From Gammaproteobacteria bacterium (lineage in GTDB: Bacteria > Pseudomonadota > Gammaproteobacteria > S012-40), in assembly GCA_029883265.1 (NCBI GenBank), contig JAOUJM010000003.1:1-56525 (forward strand): a stretch of 56,525 nucleotides of DNA, in the 5' to 3' direction. Each line of letters opens with the position of its first letter. The first letter of the stretch is position 1. The notes under the pieces were generated by a model, which was not told the DNA's origin, searched no databases, and was given only the letters and a program-made list of their open reading frames with translations. Made by a program: the position numbers and the translations under genes. Positions 41,308-51,657 of the stretch are shown here, piece by piece.

Positions 41308-42405
41308 ATGAATGGGAACTACGGTCAGGGGAAAGGCGTGGCATTGCCGCAGGACGCTGATCAAAATGGATTGAGCACGCGTCCAGATGCGTTTGCGCCA
41401 CTACAAGATACATTTGGACGTACATTCGATTACGTTCGTATCGCTGTAACTGAAAAATGCAATTTACGTTGCACTTACTGTATGCCGGAAGAAGGCGTGG
41501 ACTTCAAAAACGGTGAGCAGATTCTGAGTGCTGATGAAATTCTTCGAACAATCGATGTACTAGCCCGCATGGGTGTGAAAAAAGTACGTTTTACTGGTGG
41601 TGAACCTCTGGTACGCAAGGATATTGTTAAACTGGTTGAAGGTGCGGCAAACACACCAGGTATTCAAGCAGTACATTTAACCTCTAATGGAATTATTTTT
41701 CCTAAATATGCACAAGCTCTACGTGATGCAGGTCTGACCGGCATCAATATCAGTCTGGACACAGTAGAAGAACAAAAATTTAAAGATATTACCCGTCGTC
41801 CAGGCGAAGACAAGGTTTTAGAAAGTATTGAATTGGCTCTGCAATTAGGTTTTCCGCGGGTTAAGGTTAATACGGTTGTTATGCGCGGCTTTAATGATGA
41901 TGAATTGTTTAAGTTCACGGAAATGACCAAAGACAAAGCATTAACGGTTCGTTTTATTGAATTTATGCCGTTTGATGCACACCAAATCTGGGAAACTGGG
42001 GAATATTTTCTCAGCGCAGAGACTATGATTAAGCGTTTAAAAGAACGCTATCCATTAATTCAACCCGCCTCAGGCACTCGAACAGAACATCATATTTTTC
42101 AAGTACCATCGTATAAGGGTAAAATTGCTATTATTCCTGCATTCACACGTAGCTTATGCGGTAATTGTTCACGAATTCGAGTTACTGCAGATGGTGGCGT
42201 ACGTAATTGCCTCTATTCTGATCAAGAGTTCAGTGTATTCGAGCAATTGCGAGACGGTTGTTCTGATGAAGATATTGTGTCTACTTTCCGTCGAGCTTTT
42301 AAAGATAAAGCACGTGATGGTTTTGAGTCGAAGAAGAAGTCGGCTATGCGTGAATCCACGGTCAAGTTTCAAGGTCGTGTCAGTATGACCCAGATTGGTG
42401 GTTAG
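41308..42405 (+). CDS. moaA: GTP 3',8-cyclase MoaA
   Basis: 365 residues, a radical SAM enzyme starting molybdopterin synthesis from GTP. The first cluster motif is CNLRCTYCMPEEG, the GGEP motif occurs in RFTGGEPLVRKD, the second Fe-S cluster uses CGNCSRIRV with a later NCLY, and the essential C-terminal Gly-Gly is present (MTQIGG). About 35 extra residues precede the conserved core; ATG 41308 with GGAAG upstream is preferred to GTG 41296. First gene of moaACDE. Confidence 0.95.
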   Translation: MNGNYGQGKGVALPQDADQNGLSTRPDAFAPLQDTFGRTFDYVRIAVTEKCNLRCTYCMPEEGVDFKNGEQILSADEILRTIDVLARMGVKKVRFTGGEPLVRKDIVKLVEGAANTPGIQAVHLTSNGIIFPKYAQALRDAGLTGINISLDTVEEQKFKDITRRPGEDKVLESIELALQLGFPRVKVNTVVMRGFNDDELFKFTEMTKDKALTVRFIEFMPFDAHQIWETGEYFLSAETMIKRLKERYPLIQPASGTRTEHHIFQVPSYKGKIAIIPAFTRSLCGNCSRIRVTADGGVRNCLYSDQEFSVFEQLRDGCSDEDIVSTFRRAFKDKARDGFESKKKSAMRESTVKFQGRVSMTQIGG

Positions 42406-42493
42406 AAAACGCTTAAAAAGTGTGACAATCACCAACCTTTCTAGTATTTTTCTATAGCAATTCACATCGAATGCGAGCGAGAGAGTTCAAGCT

Positions 42494-42979
42494 ATGTCTG
42501 ATAAATTGACCCATTTTAATGCTGCCGGTGAAGCCCATATGGTGGATGTTGGCATGAAGGATATTACCCAGCGTGAGGCGGTGACTGAAGGTCGCATTTA
42601 TATGCAAGCCGATACCCTGAAGTTAATCATGGAAGGGAACCATAAAAAAGGTGACGTGTTAGGCATTGCACGTGTCGCTGGAATCATGGGGGCTAAACGT
42701 ACACCAGATTTAGTGCCGCTGTGTCACCCAATATTATTAACAAATGTTGAATTAGATTTGACTGCTGAGCCTGAATCTAACAGTGTCTACTGCCGATGCA
42801 GTGTTAGATGCAATGGCCAAACAGGAGTCGAGATGGAAGCTTTGTGCGCGGTACAAACGGCCTTGTTAACGGTCTATGATATGTGTAAAGCAGTTGATCG
42901 CGGTATGCGTATTACCGATGTGCAATTAATGGAAAAATCCGGTGGTAAGTCAGGTACCTGGCGCCGCGACGAAGATTAA
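42494..42979 (+). CDS. moaC: Cyclic pyranopterin monophosphate synthase MoaC
   Basis: 161 residues, standard length. Motifs [42 protein letters not shown] and [20 protein letters not shown], ending in MEKSGGKSG. It converts the MoaA product to cPMP. Lies 88 bases after moaA and just before moaD. Confidence 0.97.
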   Translation: MSDKLTHFNAAGEAHMVDVGMKDITQREAVTEGRIYMQADTLKLIMEGNHKKGDVLGIARVAGIMGAKRTPDLVPLCHPILLTNVELDLTAEPESNSVYCRCSVRCNGQTGVEMEALCAVQTALLTVYDMCKAVDRGMRITDVQLMEKSGGKSGTWRRDED

Positions 42980-42990
42980 GGGGAAGCTTG

Positions 42991-43221
42991 TTGAAAATTA
43001 CAGTCAAATTTTTTGCGAGTATGCGCGACCGTATGGGTAAAGCCGATGATAGTTTAGAATTGGCTGATGGTGCCAGCGTTAAGGATGCTTGGGCGCAAGT
43101 TTCTAGTGATGATTTACCCAACAATACTTTAATCGCTGTGAACATGGAGTACACGGATATTTCTCATGTACTCAATGAGGGTGACGAAGTAGCGTTTTTC
43201 CCGCCAGTCACGGGGGGCTAA
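42991..43221 (+). CDS. moaD: Molybdopterin synthase small subunit MoaD
   Basis: 76 residues with the ubiquitin-like fold pattern (ITVKFFASMRDRMG at the start) and the required C-terminal PPVTGG, whose terminal Gly is adenylated and thiolated. Two adjacent TTG start codons (42988 and 42991) are possible; AAGGGG seven bases upstream favours 42991. No ATG exists in a suitable position, so weak initiation is expected. Confidence 0.92.
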   Translation: MKITVKFFASMRDRMGKADDSLELADGASVKDAWAQVSSDDLPNNTLIAVNMEYTDISHVLNEGDEVAFFPPVTGG

Positions 43222-43223
43222 GG

Positions 43224-43685
43224 GTGAAAGTCGTTGTCCAAGTTGAAAACTTTGACCCCTGGGTGGAAATGAAAAACTACCAGGATGCCAACATCCCTGC
43301 GGGTAAACATGGTGGTTCGGTCACGTTTATTGGTTCCATGCGGGATTTTAATGAAGGCGTAGACGGCATTGCTTCCATGTATCTGGATCATTATCCCGGT
43401 ATGACTGAAAAACATCTTGAACGTGTTTGCCAGGAAGCCTTGGATCGCTGGGATGTGATGGATGCGTTTGTGATTCACCGCGTGGGTGACATCCAACCCG
43501 ATGAAGCCATTGTTTTAGTCGGTGTGTGGTCGGAACATCGCTCTGCTGCGTTTGATGCTTGCCGCTTTATTATTAACGATTTGAAACATCGTGCACCATT
43601 CTGGAAAAAAGAAACCCGTCCTGAAGGTGAGCATTGGGTGGAAAAAAATACCCAAGATGATCAAGCAACGAATAGTGGTTCATAA
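43224..43685 (+). CDS. moaE: Molybdopterin synthase catalytic subunit MoaE
   Basis: 153 residues. VTFIGSMRDFNEG, LDHYPGMTEKHLE, VIHRVGDIQPDEAIVLVGV and PFWKKETRPEGEHWVE are the MoaE signatures, with the catalytic Lys in the last block. GTG start two bases after the moaD stop. Completes moaACDE. Confidence 0.96.
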   Translation: MKVVVQVENFDPWVEMKNYQDANIPAGKHGGSVTFIGSMRDFNEGVDGIASMYLDHYPGMTEKHLERVCQEALDRWDVMDAFVIHRVGDIQPDEAIVLVGVWSEHRSAAFDACRFIINDLKHRAPFWKKETRPEGEHWVEKNTQDDQATNSGS

Positions 43686-43757
43686 TTCACGCACACACTT
43701 TTCCCTGATCTAATTTAAAACGATATACTCAGCCTAAATCGAAATCGAGGCTGAGTT

Positions 43758-44921
43758 ATGCGTCATCTAATTATATTATTCTTGCTTTTCTTCTCGTTCG
43801 TTTGTGTAGCGGACCAATCTAGCTTAATAAATAGTAAAGCGAGTGATGCCCCGCTCAATGTTATCTTAATGATTGGTGATGGCATGGGACGGGTGCAACG
43901 AGACGCGGCAACCCGATTCTATCTGCACCAGCCAGCAAAACTGGTCATGGATAGGCTGCCTATTCAAACGCAAATAAAAACCGATTCCTTGGATGGGGTC
44001 ACTGATTCTGCTGCTTCCGCAACGGCTTTTGCTACCGGTATTAAGACCCATAATCATGTTATTGGCTTGGATAAAGAGGGTAAGCCGAGGAAGAATTTAA
44101 CTGAGCTTGCCAAAGAGAAGTTCATGTCCGTTGGTTTGGTGACAACCACACAGATTGCTCATGCCACACCAGCCGCGTTTGTTGCGCATGTTAAACATCG
44201 AAAGCAAATGACAACGATTGCCGAGCAATTATCTGCCAGTGATGTGGATGTGCTATTAGGCGGTGGTGAAAATGATTTTTTGCCAAAGCGTGAAAGCGGG
44301 CGTTATGAAAAACCAGGTCATCGCAATGATGCTAGAAATTTGATTAACACATTTAAACAAAAATCATTCGTATATGTTTCCAACAAGGTAGAGCTTGAAA
44401 AAGTCGATGAAACAAAAGTAAACAAGCTGATTGGTTTGTTTGCGGATAAAGGCATGGATGTGCCACACAGTCCTAATTTAAAACTGATGACGGAGAAGGC
44501 CTTGGCTATTCTCAGTAAAAATAAAAATGGTTTTTTCTTAATGGCTGAGGGCGGGCAAATCGACTGGGCGGCTCATCAAAATAATGCTAAGCAAGCCATG
44601 GAGAACACGTATCACTTTGATCTCGCAGTGGGGCTAGCGAGAACCTTTGTCGAAGATAATCCGAATACCTTGCTCATTGTTACAGCCGATCATGAAACTG
44701 GCGGTATGCGAGTTGATGAAGATGAAATAGAAACGCTAAAAAATGCTGTGGAGTTTATTGATAAACAAGGTAAGAGCTTTTATGTGAGTTGGAGTACGAA
44801 GGGCCATACGGGCGTGCCGGTACCGTTAAGCGCCATGGGTAAAGGTGCTGAGTATTTTTCGTCAGTGAATGACAATACACATGTGTTTTCTGTGATTCGT
44901 GATTTGTGGGGTTTCAAATAA
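43758..44921 (+). CDS. Alkaline phosphatase (PhoA superfamily)
   Basis: 387 residues with a signal peptide (LIILFLLFFSFVCVA). Metal-binding MIGDGMGRVQ, the nucleophile region TDSAASATAFATG, TTQIAHATPAAFVAHV, AEGGQIDWAAHQNN, VTADHETGG and the final zinc-ligand His in KGHTGVPVP are all present. It hydrolyses phosphomonoesters in the periplasm. Somewhat short for PhoA, closer to the compact alkaline phosphatases of marine bacteria. GAGG precedes the ATG. No Pho box was recognised upstream. Confidence 0.92.
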   Translation: MRHLIILFLLFFSFVCVADQSSLINSKASDAPLNVILMIGDGMGRVQRDAATRFYLHQPAKLVMDRLPIQTQIKTDSLDGVTDSAASATAFATGIKTHNHVIGLDKEGKPRKNLTELAKEKFMSVGLVTTTQIAHATPAAFVAHVKHRKQMTTIAEQLSASDVDVLLGGGENDFLPKRESGRYEKPGHRNDARNLINTFKQKSFVYVSNKVELEKVDETKVNKLIGLFADKGMDVPHSPNLKLMTEKALAILSKNKNGFFLMAEGGQIDWAAHQNNAKQAMENTYHFDLAVGLARTFVEDNPNTLLIVTADHETGGMRVDEDEIETLKNAVEFIDKQGKSFYVSWSTKGHTGVPVPLSAMGKGAEYFSSVNDNTHVFSVIRDLWGFK

Positions 44922-45607
44922 ATTCGATGCAGCTTTATGAAGCTGTATTGGGAAATAAAAATTAAAGGTAAGGCTGTAAAACAAATAGCGTCGACTGAAA
45001 TCCAGGAATCTCGGTTGTTTTGATTGACGCGTATAATACCGTTCGTATAAAACATCGATTCGTTCACTTGTGCATTGTTCGTTCCCTGGGTCTGCAAAAA
45101 TAAGCAGTGTCTTGGTATGTGGCAGCAAATGTCGCTGCAGAATTTGCAACTGTTGTTGCGCCATTGGGTGCGCTACTTGCAGCTATATGAATAGCGGCTG
45201 CGGTCGTTGCAGTCTAGCCACTAGTGTTGGTGTCGAAATTTGGATTGGTGAATAAATTCACGCCTAATTGGTCAATCGATTTGAGTCGATTGCTGGTAGA
45301 ATTCAAATGGCCCTGATTATCATTTATCGCATCTTTCAAAATATTAAAGTTATCAGTGTGTCTTGTGCGACCGCCATGGTGTTGCTGACGAATTCAACTT
45401 AATCCGCATTGTTTATGGAGTCAGCGAAAATGTTGTCGCTTTAACATAGGTTGAAAATGCTGAGCAATAAATATCATATTTGATAGGTGTTCGTGTAGTT
45501 CTTCGTCCCCGGTTGGATTATTCATTTTGCATTGTGGTATTTGCATATAAGAATGTATGCTAGTGGTGGTCTACTGTTCACACTGTAGTAGCGATATAAA
45601 AAGATAG
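44922..45607. other. Gene-poor, possibly decayed stretch
   Basis: 686 bases without a convincing intact gene. On the minus strand, short protein-like stretches appear in different frames, for example SNMIFIAQHFQPMLKRQHF, INDNQGHLNSTSNRLKSID and NAQVNESMFYTNGIIRVNQ, separated by stops and frame changes. This resembles a gene ruined by several indels, but I do not recognise the parent. Confidence 0.3.
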
Positions 45608-46204
45608 TTAGTTTGACATAATCCAGGTTAATAGTCTGTTATTAGCCGGCATTGGGTGGTCTTTATGTAGTGCTAAGTTCGACTCTATAGCCAAGCTGTT
45701 AATCCATTCGAAGTCTTTAATGCAACTCAATGGGTCACGTTGTTTTAACCATAAGTCGAACTGTGCATTGCTATCGCTGGTGTACGCGCCGTTGTAATTG
45801 AACGGACCATAGACGCATAGTTTACTATTCGCTTTCATAACCTGACGAATTGTTTTAAAAAAACATTGCACTTGTTGTTGCGACATGATGTGTAAAGTGT
45901 TCGCACTAAACACGGCATCATATTGAGTATCGGGCCATTGATCGCTGCACACGTCCAAATGTAACGGCGGCAAAACATTTTGTTGTTTGGCGTCTTGAAT
46001 CCACGCATGAATGGCTTGGTGATATTCACTTCGGTCGGAGGTTTGCCATAATAAATGCGGCATGGTTTCGGTAAAATAAACAGCGTGTTGGCCTGTGCCA
46101 CTACCGATTTCCAAAACCGTATGACATTTGTCTAATTCATTGATTAAAACCGCTTCGATCGGTTTACGATTTTGCACACAGGATTCAGCAAAAGGCTTGT
46201 TCAT
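45608..46204 (-). CDS. DUF938 SAM-dependent methyltransferase-like protein
   Basis: 198 residues. FAESCVQNRKPIEAVL, then SAM-binding motif I VLEIGSGTGQHAVYF, LDVCSDQWPDTQYDAVFSANTLHIM and VYGPFNYNGAYTSDSNAQFD are diagnostic of DUF938, a class I methyltransferase-like family with unknown substrate. The ATG at 46204 overlaps the stop of the upstream SUMF1-like gene (ATGA), so the two are translationally coupled. Last gene of a four-gene operon. Confidence 0.9.
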   Translation of the reverse strand: MNKPFAESCVQNRKPIEAVLINELDKCHTVLEIGSGTGQHAVYFTETMPHLLWQTSDRSEYHQAIHAWIQDAKQQNVLPPLHLDVCSDQWPDTQYDAVFSANTLHIMSQQQVQCFFKTIRQVMKANSKLCVYGPFNYNGAYTSDSNAQFDLWLKQRDPLSCIKDFEWINSLAIESNLALHKDHPMPANNRLLTWIMSN

Positions 46205-47142
46205 TTTATAGCATCCTTGGCGCAACGAAAACCGACATCGTTATAACGTCGATCGGGATTGAGGTTAATGCGATAAGCGGCGCGATAATAAAGTTCCAAT
46301 GCATAGTGACCTTCTGCGCTCCAGCCACCACCGCGAGCGACTTTATGTTTTTGACCATAAAATTTATTTACGTAGTCGCTGCCGGGGTATGCTTGATACC
46401 AATCGTTAGTCCATTCAGACACATTGCCAGCTAAATCAAATACCGCATGAGGAGATTGGTCGGTTTTATATGAGCCAACAGGCGCAACACCCATGGGCCA
46501 TTCTTCCTCGCCGATATTGGCTAAGCCTGGTTCCCACTGTTCGCCCCAGACAAAGCGTTGTTGTGAGTCACCTCGTGCTGTTTTTTCCCATTCGGCTTCG
46601 CTTGGCAAGCGTTTGCCTTGTGCCTGGCAATAATCCGCTGCTTCTTGCCAGCTAATGAAAGTGACTGGCAAGCTGGAAAAATAATTGTAATGCGAAAGAA
46701 TAGCGCCGACTAGTTGTTGCTGATTCATGTGGCGGGTATCCATATCCAACTGCAATAATGTAGAGGCCATTTTTTTTAAAATATTCATGGGCGCTTGCTG
46801 TAAACGCTCCAGGTCAAAACTATAATGATAACCTTTTTCTAACCAAAATTTAGTGGGTTGTTTTTGGTTTTTTAAAATATATTCTCGATACTGTTCATTG
46901 CTGACTTCATATTTATCAATATAAAAAGCGGGAAGATTGATTTTACGCGCGGGTTTTTCGTCAGCATACCAGGGTTTTTCACTGCCAAATTCTGCGGCAC
47001 GATTTTTATTGTCTGTTTCTTCGCTGCCCATGGTGAATATGCCTGCGGGAATAAGTTGCATATCAATTTCGTTTGCAGCTAACTCGCAATTAACTAAGGC
47101 AAGAAAAAACAAAATATTGAGGTGTATGGTTTGAGTACGCAT
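46201..47142 (-). CDS. SUMF1/FGE-like protein, exported
   Basis: 313 residues with a signal peptide (LNILFFLALVNCELA). The formylglycine-generating-enzyme-like fold is clear: IPAGIFTMGSEE, FYIDKYEVSNEQY, PVTFISWQEAADYCQAQGKR, LPSEAEWEKTARG, VFDLAGNVSEWTNDWY, VARGGGWS and NDVGFRCAK. The paired copper-binding Cys residues of true FGE are not evident, so it is probably a non-oxidase member of the family (structural, like PvdO, or of other activity). No sulfatase is seen in the window. Coupled to the DUF938 gene downstream. Confidence 0.85.
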   Translation of the reverse strand: MRTQTIHLNILFFLALVNCELAANEIDMQLIPAGIFTMGSEETDNKNRAAEFGSEKPWYADEKPARKINLPAFYIDKYEVSNEQYREYILKNQKQPTKFWLEKGYHYSFDLERLQQAPMNILKKMASTLLQLDMDTRHMNQQQLVGAILSHYNYFSSLPVTFISWQEAADYCQAQGKRLPSEAEWEKTARGDSQQRFVWGEQWEPGLANIGEEEWPMGVAPVGSYKTDQSPHAVFDLAGNVSEWTNDWYQAYPGSDYVNKFYGQKHKVARGGGWSAEGHYALELYYRAAYRINLNPDRRYNDVGFRCAKDAIK

Positions 47143-47145
47143 AGG

Positions 47146-48978
47146 CTACTTTAGGAGAGTCAAATGTTGTCGTTGGTAAAAAAGTACAACAATGCTTAGT
47201 AGCAGGATCGCACTCAAGGGATGTTGTAAAGCATAAACCAGTGGCGTGAGCAAGGCAATCACAATTGCTTTTAGCAGATTAGAGTTTTGAATAAAAGCCG
47301 CGACAGCGGGTGAATATTGATAGTAAAACTCTACCAGGCGATGGCCCGCGCTAGAATTCAGTAAAATCTGATCACGAAACTTGCGTAATACTTTCACTTG
47401 AGGGGAAAAATAGGAGCCATAAGCGGCAGTGGCGATAAAACAATTTTCGTTTAAGCTGTTGTCCCAGTCTGCAGGATGATTGTCTAAATAAGCGATGCTT
47501 GTTGGTGTTGCGATGGCGTTGCTTTTAATAGTTAGTTTGGCGCGAATCGCAAGCTTTTGTTCATGATAGTTCAGTGAAATGGTGCAAGTTTCTTTGCTAG
47601 CGATTATTTGTTGACTGCAATAATCTTGGTTAATCGAAAAATTATCTCGATCGCTGAGTTTTATCGAATCAATAATCAAATGATCCTGTCCTGTATTTTT
47701 AACGGTAAAGGTTTGTTGCGATTGCGGGTGTTTTGCATTGAGATGCAAAACGACAGGTGTGACTTGGATATCAACATACGCATCAGCATTGCGAGTGGGC
47801 CAGACTAAACCCGCACTGGTTTTTGCTTGACGTGCATTAATATTACTAGGTAAGCCCAGCGCAATACTCCAAGCGGCATCACTCTCTCGATTCGCACTGG
47901 TGCTGCTCCAAAAGAAACCCGAGTCATAGTTTGTTGAATGTATCACAGGTAACAAGGCAAATTGATAAACACTATAATCGAGCAAACTACTTAGTTCTCG
48001 AATATTTGGTAGTCGCCAGTCAGTTTTAATTGCTGATAGCTGACATTTATTGATAGCGATTTGCGCTTGGTTGAGTACATTCACTTGTGCAAGCGCACTT
48101 GACCAATCGTGAAGGGCTTGATTCAAGCACTCAATATTGCTCATCCATTCCAAGCCGGTTAAACGGTCGAGAATGATTCCTGGCGCTCGTTCAAAAAATC
48201 GTGGTTGTGGCCACAACACTCCTTTACTTTCATGAATATCTGCAAGTGTTTCATCATTAGTGGGAAAATGTAGCGGGGTTTTTTGCGCGGCATTGTTAAT
48301 GCGCACGGCGCTAAATATAAAATTGTGGGCGTTTGGGTCTGGATTAATACGTTTGTCCGCCTGCAAGTGACCATCAATGAGATTGGCTATCCAGGTGATA
48401 TCATTCATAGTCTGATTATTCGAAAAGTTTTCGGTCCAAACTCGTACGCTGTTATTTGTGTTAACGTTCTCGAAGCCTTTGGAATGATCGGGCGGATTAT
48501 TTAGCCAATCGACAATACCGTTTTCACTGGCTTGACCGGCGGGCATGAGACTAAAAATTTCTGCAGCATTGGGTAAGCGCCAATCAGTGTAGTTGGCGCT
48601 GTAAGCTTTGCAAGGTTGCGCTAAGGCGGATTGATTGAGTTGTGCGACAAAACCTTTCGCCACCTCCAAACTATGCGTGCCGCCACCGCTTAAAAACCCG
48701 GATGTATGGGCACAGTTTGCGTCGACTAGCCACATTAGACCGGTGAGTTGATCGCTTAATGTGCCATCGCCATTTCCGATAAAACGTGGATTAGGCCAAG
48801 CCTGGCCGTGCAGTCCTGCATCATCGTTTAATGCATATGATTGAGTTTCACCACTGGATGGCAATTGAATATAGCCGGCTAGCGCGCTGGTATAAGAAGA
48901 GAAAGAAAGAAGAATGAGCGCTAGTCGGCTAATGTGTAAAAAAAAAAGATTGAAATTCCGTATCAATCTGTTTTTCAA
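47146..48978 (-). CDS. Exported DUF1566 protein with CFI-box-CTERM anchor domain
   Basis: 610 residues. Signal segment, then two DUF1566 (Lcl C-terminal-like) domains, recognisable from DGTLSDQLTGLMWLVDANC with YTDWRLPNAAEIFSLM, and LDRLTGLEWMSNIEC with TDWRLPNIRELSSLLDY. An Ig-like segment (FTVKNTGQDHLIIDSIKL) follows. The end carries [30 protein letters not shown], a YYQYSPAVAAFI stretch and a membrane helix, the same terminal domain as the protein at 1735. The TTG start directly follows the upstream stop codon; no better start exists before the signal segment. Probably surface-anchored; function unknown. Confidence 0.8.
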   Translation of the reverse strand: MKNRLIRNFNLFFLHISRLALILLSFSSYTSALAGYIQLPSSGETQSYALNDDAGLHGQAWPNPRFIGNGDGTLSDQLTGLMWLVDANCAHTSGFLSGGGTHSLEVAKGFVAQLNQSALAQPCKAYSANYTDWRLPNAAEIFSLMPAGQASENGIVDWLNNPPDHSKGFENVNTNNSVRVWTENFSNNQTMNDITWIANLIDGHLQADKRINPDPNAHNFIFSAVRINNAAQKTPLHFPTNDETLADIHESKGVLWPQPRFFERAPGIILDRLTGLEWMSNIECLNQALHDWSSALAQVNVLNQAQIAINKCQLSAIKTDWRLPNIRELSSLLDYSVYQFALLPVIHSTNYDSGFFWSSTSANRESDAAWSIALGLPSNINARQAKTSAGLVWPTRNADAYVDIQVTPVVLHLNAKHPQSQQTFTVKNTGQDHLIIDSIKLSDRDNFSINQDYCSQQIIASKETCTISLNYHEQKLAIRAKLTIKSNAIATPTSIAYLDNHPADWDNSLNENCFIATAAYGSYFSPQVKVLRKFRDQILLNSSAGHRLVEFYYQYSPAVAAFIQNSNLLKAIVIALLTPLVYALQHPLSAILLLSIVVLFYQRQHLTLLK

Positions 48979-49566
48979 TTAAGGCCCCGCTAAATTGGCG
49001 GTGCTCTCAAAATTCAAATTATTATTTTCAAATAACAAAGATTCGCGCCAATCGCGTTCTTCTTTAGCATTCCAGTCAAAATAATTAACGGCGAAAACTT
49101 CGTTGGCTTCTTTGCGATAGTTCAATGTTAAAACCGTATTAGAATCTTCCCATTTCATTTGCACGGTTCCATTACCTAAATCTTCAAGTTTTCCATCAGC
49201 ACCGAAAATCTGACTGAATTCTTGTTTGCTGACATAGACGTCTTTATTTGCCGGTGATACTGCAATATGATAAAGCTTGTTTTCGTAAAAAAAGAAATCG
49301 ACGCCTTCACCAATATCCACTGAGTTAACGTGACGTTGAACTTGTTTGGCATTCAAGGTCGCAAAGTTTTCGTTCTTGATGCAAATAGGACAGGGTTCCG
49401 GTTTTAAACCACTTAGCTTTTCAAATTGTTCACCCGACATACCTAATTCAAATGGGCCGAGTGCTCGGGGTAGTTGGCTAAAACCACCAGCCATGGCTGT
49501 TTGAAGTAAAAAACTACATAAGAAAAAACTGACTGAAAAAGTAAACCATTTGAGTGGATGTTTCAT
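48979..49566 (-). CDS. Exported protein of unknown function
   Basis: 195 residues with a signal peptide (FTFSVSFFLCSFLLQTAMA). The mature part starts GGFSQLPRALGPFELGMSG and contains CPICIKN, with two Cys as in a possible redox or metal pair, plus a beta-rich domain with VDFFFYENKLYHIAVSP. It resembles small proteins that measure strand-rich folds with a single substrate cleft, but no family was recognised. First gene of the four-gene operon; GGGAAGAG precedes the ATG. Confidence 0.65.
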   Translation of the reverse strand: MKHPLKWFTFSVSFFLCSFLLQTAMAGGFSQLPRALGPFELGMSGEQFEKLSGLKPEPCPICIKNENFATLNAKQVQRHVNSVDIGEGVDFFFYENKLYHIAVSPANKDVYVSKQEFSQIFGADGKLEDLGNGTVQMKWEDSNTVLTLNYRKEANEVFAVNYFDWNAKEERDWRESLLFENNNLNFESTANLAGP

Positions 49567-49688
49567 GTGCTCTTCCCCGCAAAAATGAAATTGTTATTAG
49601 TGTATACAAAATTATTGCTATTCTGGCTTAATCGAGTCTTAATTTATACCGCAATAAAAATACTGGAAGATTTCTGTGTTAATTTTAT

Positions 49689-49720
49689 GAAAAAAGCCGG
49701 ATAAATTACCGGCTTTTTTC
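49689..49720 (-). terminator. Intrinsic terminator after hemB
   Basis: GAAAAAAGCCGG (49689-49700) and CCGGCTTTTTTC (49709-49720) form a perfect 12-bp stem with an eight-base loop. It begins right after the hemB stop on the minus strand and works in either direction. Confidence 0.88.
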
Positions 49721-49721
49721 A

Positions 49722-50762
<1,041 letters not shown>

Positions 50763-51422
50763 TTAAGCAGGTGTCGCTAATTTATCCATTATCTCACAGA
50801 CTGAGTTAAAAATACCGTCGATTCCACCTTCATTGGCCACGGTTTGCACTTTGTCCTGCTTGCCATAAAAGTTGATCAGTGGCGCGGTTTGCTCCTCATA
50901 GATTCTGAGGCGTTCACGAATAGTTTCTTCGGTGTCATCAGCGCGTTGTTCAAGAGTACCGCTGCATTTATCACATTTACCTTCGGCCTTAGGTGGCTGA
51001 AAAAAGGTGTTATACATTTGGCCACAACCGCTGCAAGTGCGACGTCCAACAATGCGTTGAATAATTAGCTCGGGATCGACATCAAAAAGTATTGCAGCGT
51101 CAATGCTGGTGCCAATATCCGTTAGCATTTGGTCGAGTGCGTCGGCCTGCACCAAGGTGCGAGGAAAACCGTCAAGAATAAAGCCTTTTTGTGCATCACT
51201 TTCGGCTAAACGTTCTCTGATAATGCCTAAAACCAGCTCATCGGATACTAGTTGCCCAGATTCGATCAAGGCTTTGGCTTGCTGACCTAGTGGTGTGTTG
51301 GCGGCAACGGCAGCACGCAATAAGTCTCCTGTTGAAATTTGAGGAATTTGATATTTATCGACCAATTTTTTTGCTTGGGTGCCTTTGCCGGAACCGGGTG
51401 CACCGAGTAAAACAACACGCAT
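50763..51422 (-). CDS. adk: Adenylate kinase
   Basis: 219 residues. P-loop LLGAPGSGKGTQAKKL, ISTGDLLRAAV, DGFPRTLVQADAL and RADDTEETIRERL are present. The LID domain holds two Cys pairs, CSGC and CDKC, as in zinc-stabilised adenylate kinases, which is the less common type in Gammaproteobacteria (E. coli has no zinc site). The ATG at 51422 starts directly with RVVLLGAPG; a further 38 codons upstream in frame are not part of the protein. Confidence 0.96.
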   Translation of the reverse strand: MRVVLLGAPGSGKGTQAKKLVDKYQIPQISTGDLLRAAVAANTPLGQQAKALIESGQLVSDELVLGIIRERLAESDAQKGFILDGFPRTLVQADALDQMLTDIGTSIDAAILFDVDPELIIQRIVGRRTCSGCGQMYNTFFQPPKAEGKCDKCSGTLEQRADDTEETIRERLRIYEEQTAPLINFYGKQDKVQTVANEGGIDGIFNSVCEIMDKLATPA

Positions 51423-51657
51423 ATGAGCCTCCCTACTAGTCACTAAGCCAAGCTTAGTTTGCTGATGATTAATGAAGCTGTCTGAAACGCAATAGTATAG
51501 TTCATTAAGCAGACATGCTTCGATTTTTTCCAGCACCCATCTTCCTTGATGCTATCAGGGAAGTACAATTCGTGCTGTTTATCTTGGGGTAAGATTCTGT
51601 TATATGTGATTCACTTGATGGACGTATAAAAAAACAAATATTCCAAAGGAGTGAATT

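Noticed and set aside
44780-45164. Intact 100- to 105-residue minus-strand genes
   Set aside because: They overlap the alphabetically different frames of each other and the end of the phosphatase gene, and lack start signals; treated as part of a decayed stretch.
46201-47142. True sulfatase-activating formylglycine-generating enzyme
   Set aside because: The paired active-site Cys residues are not evident and there is no sulfatase in the window.
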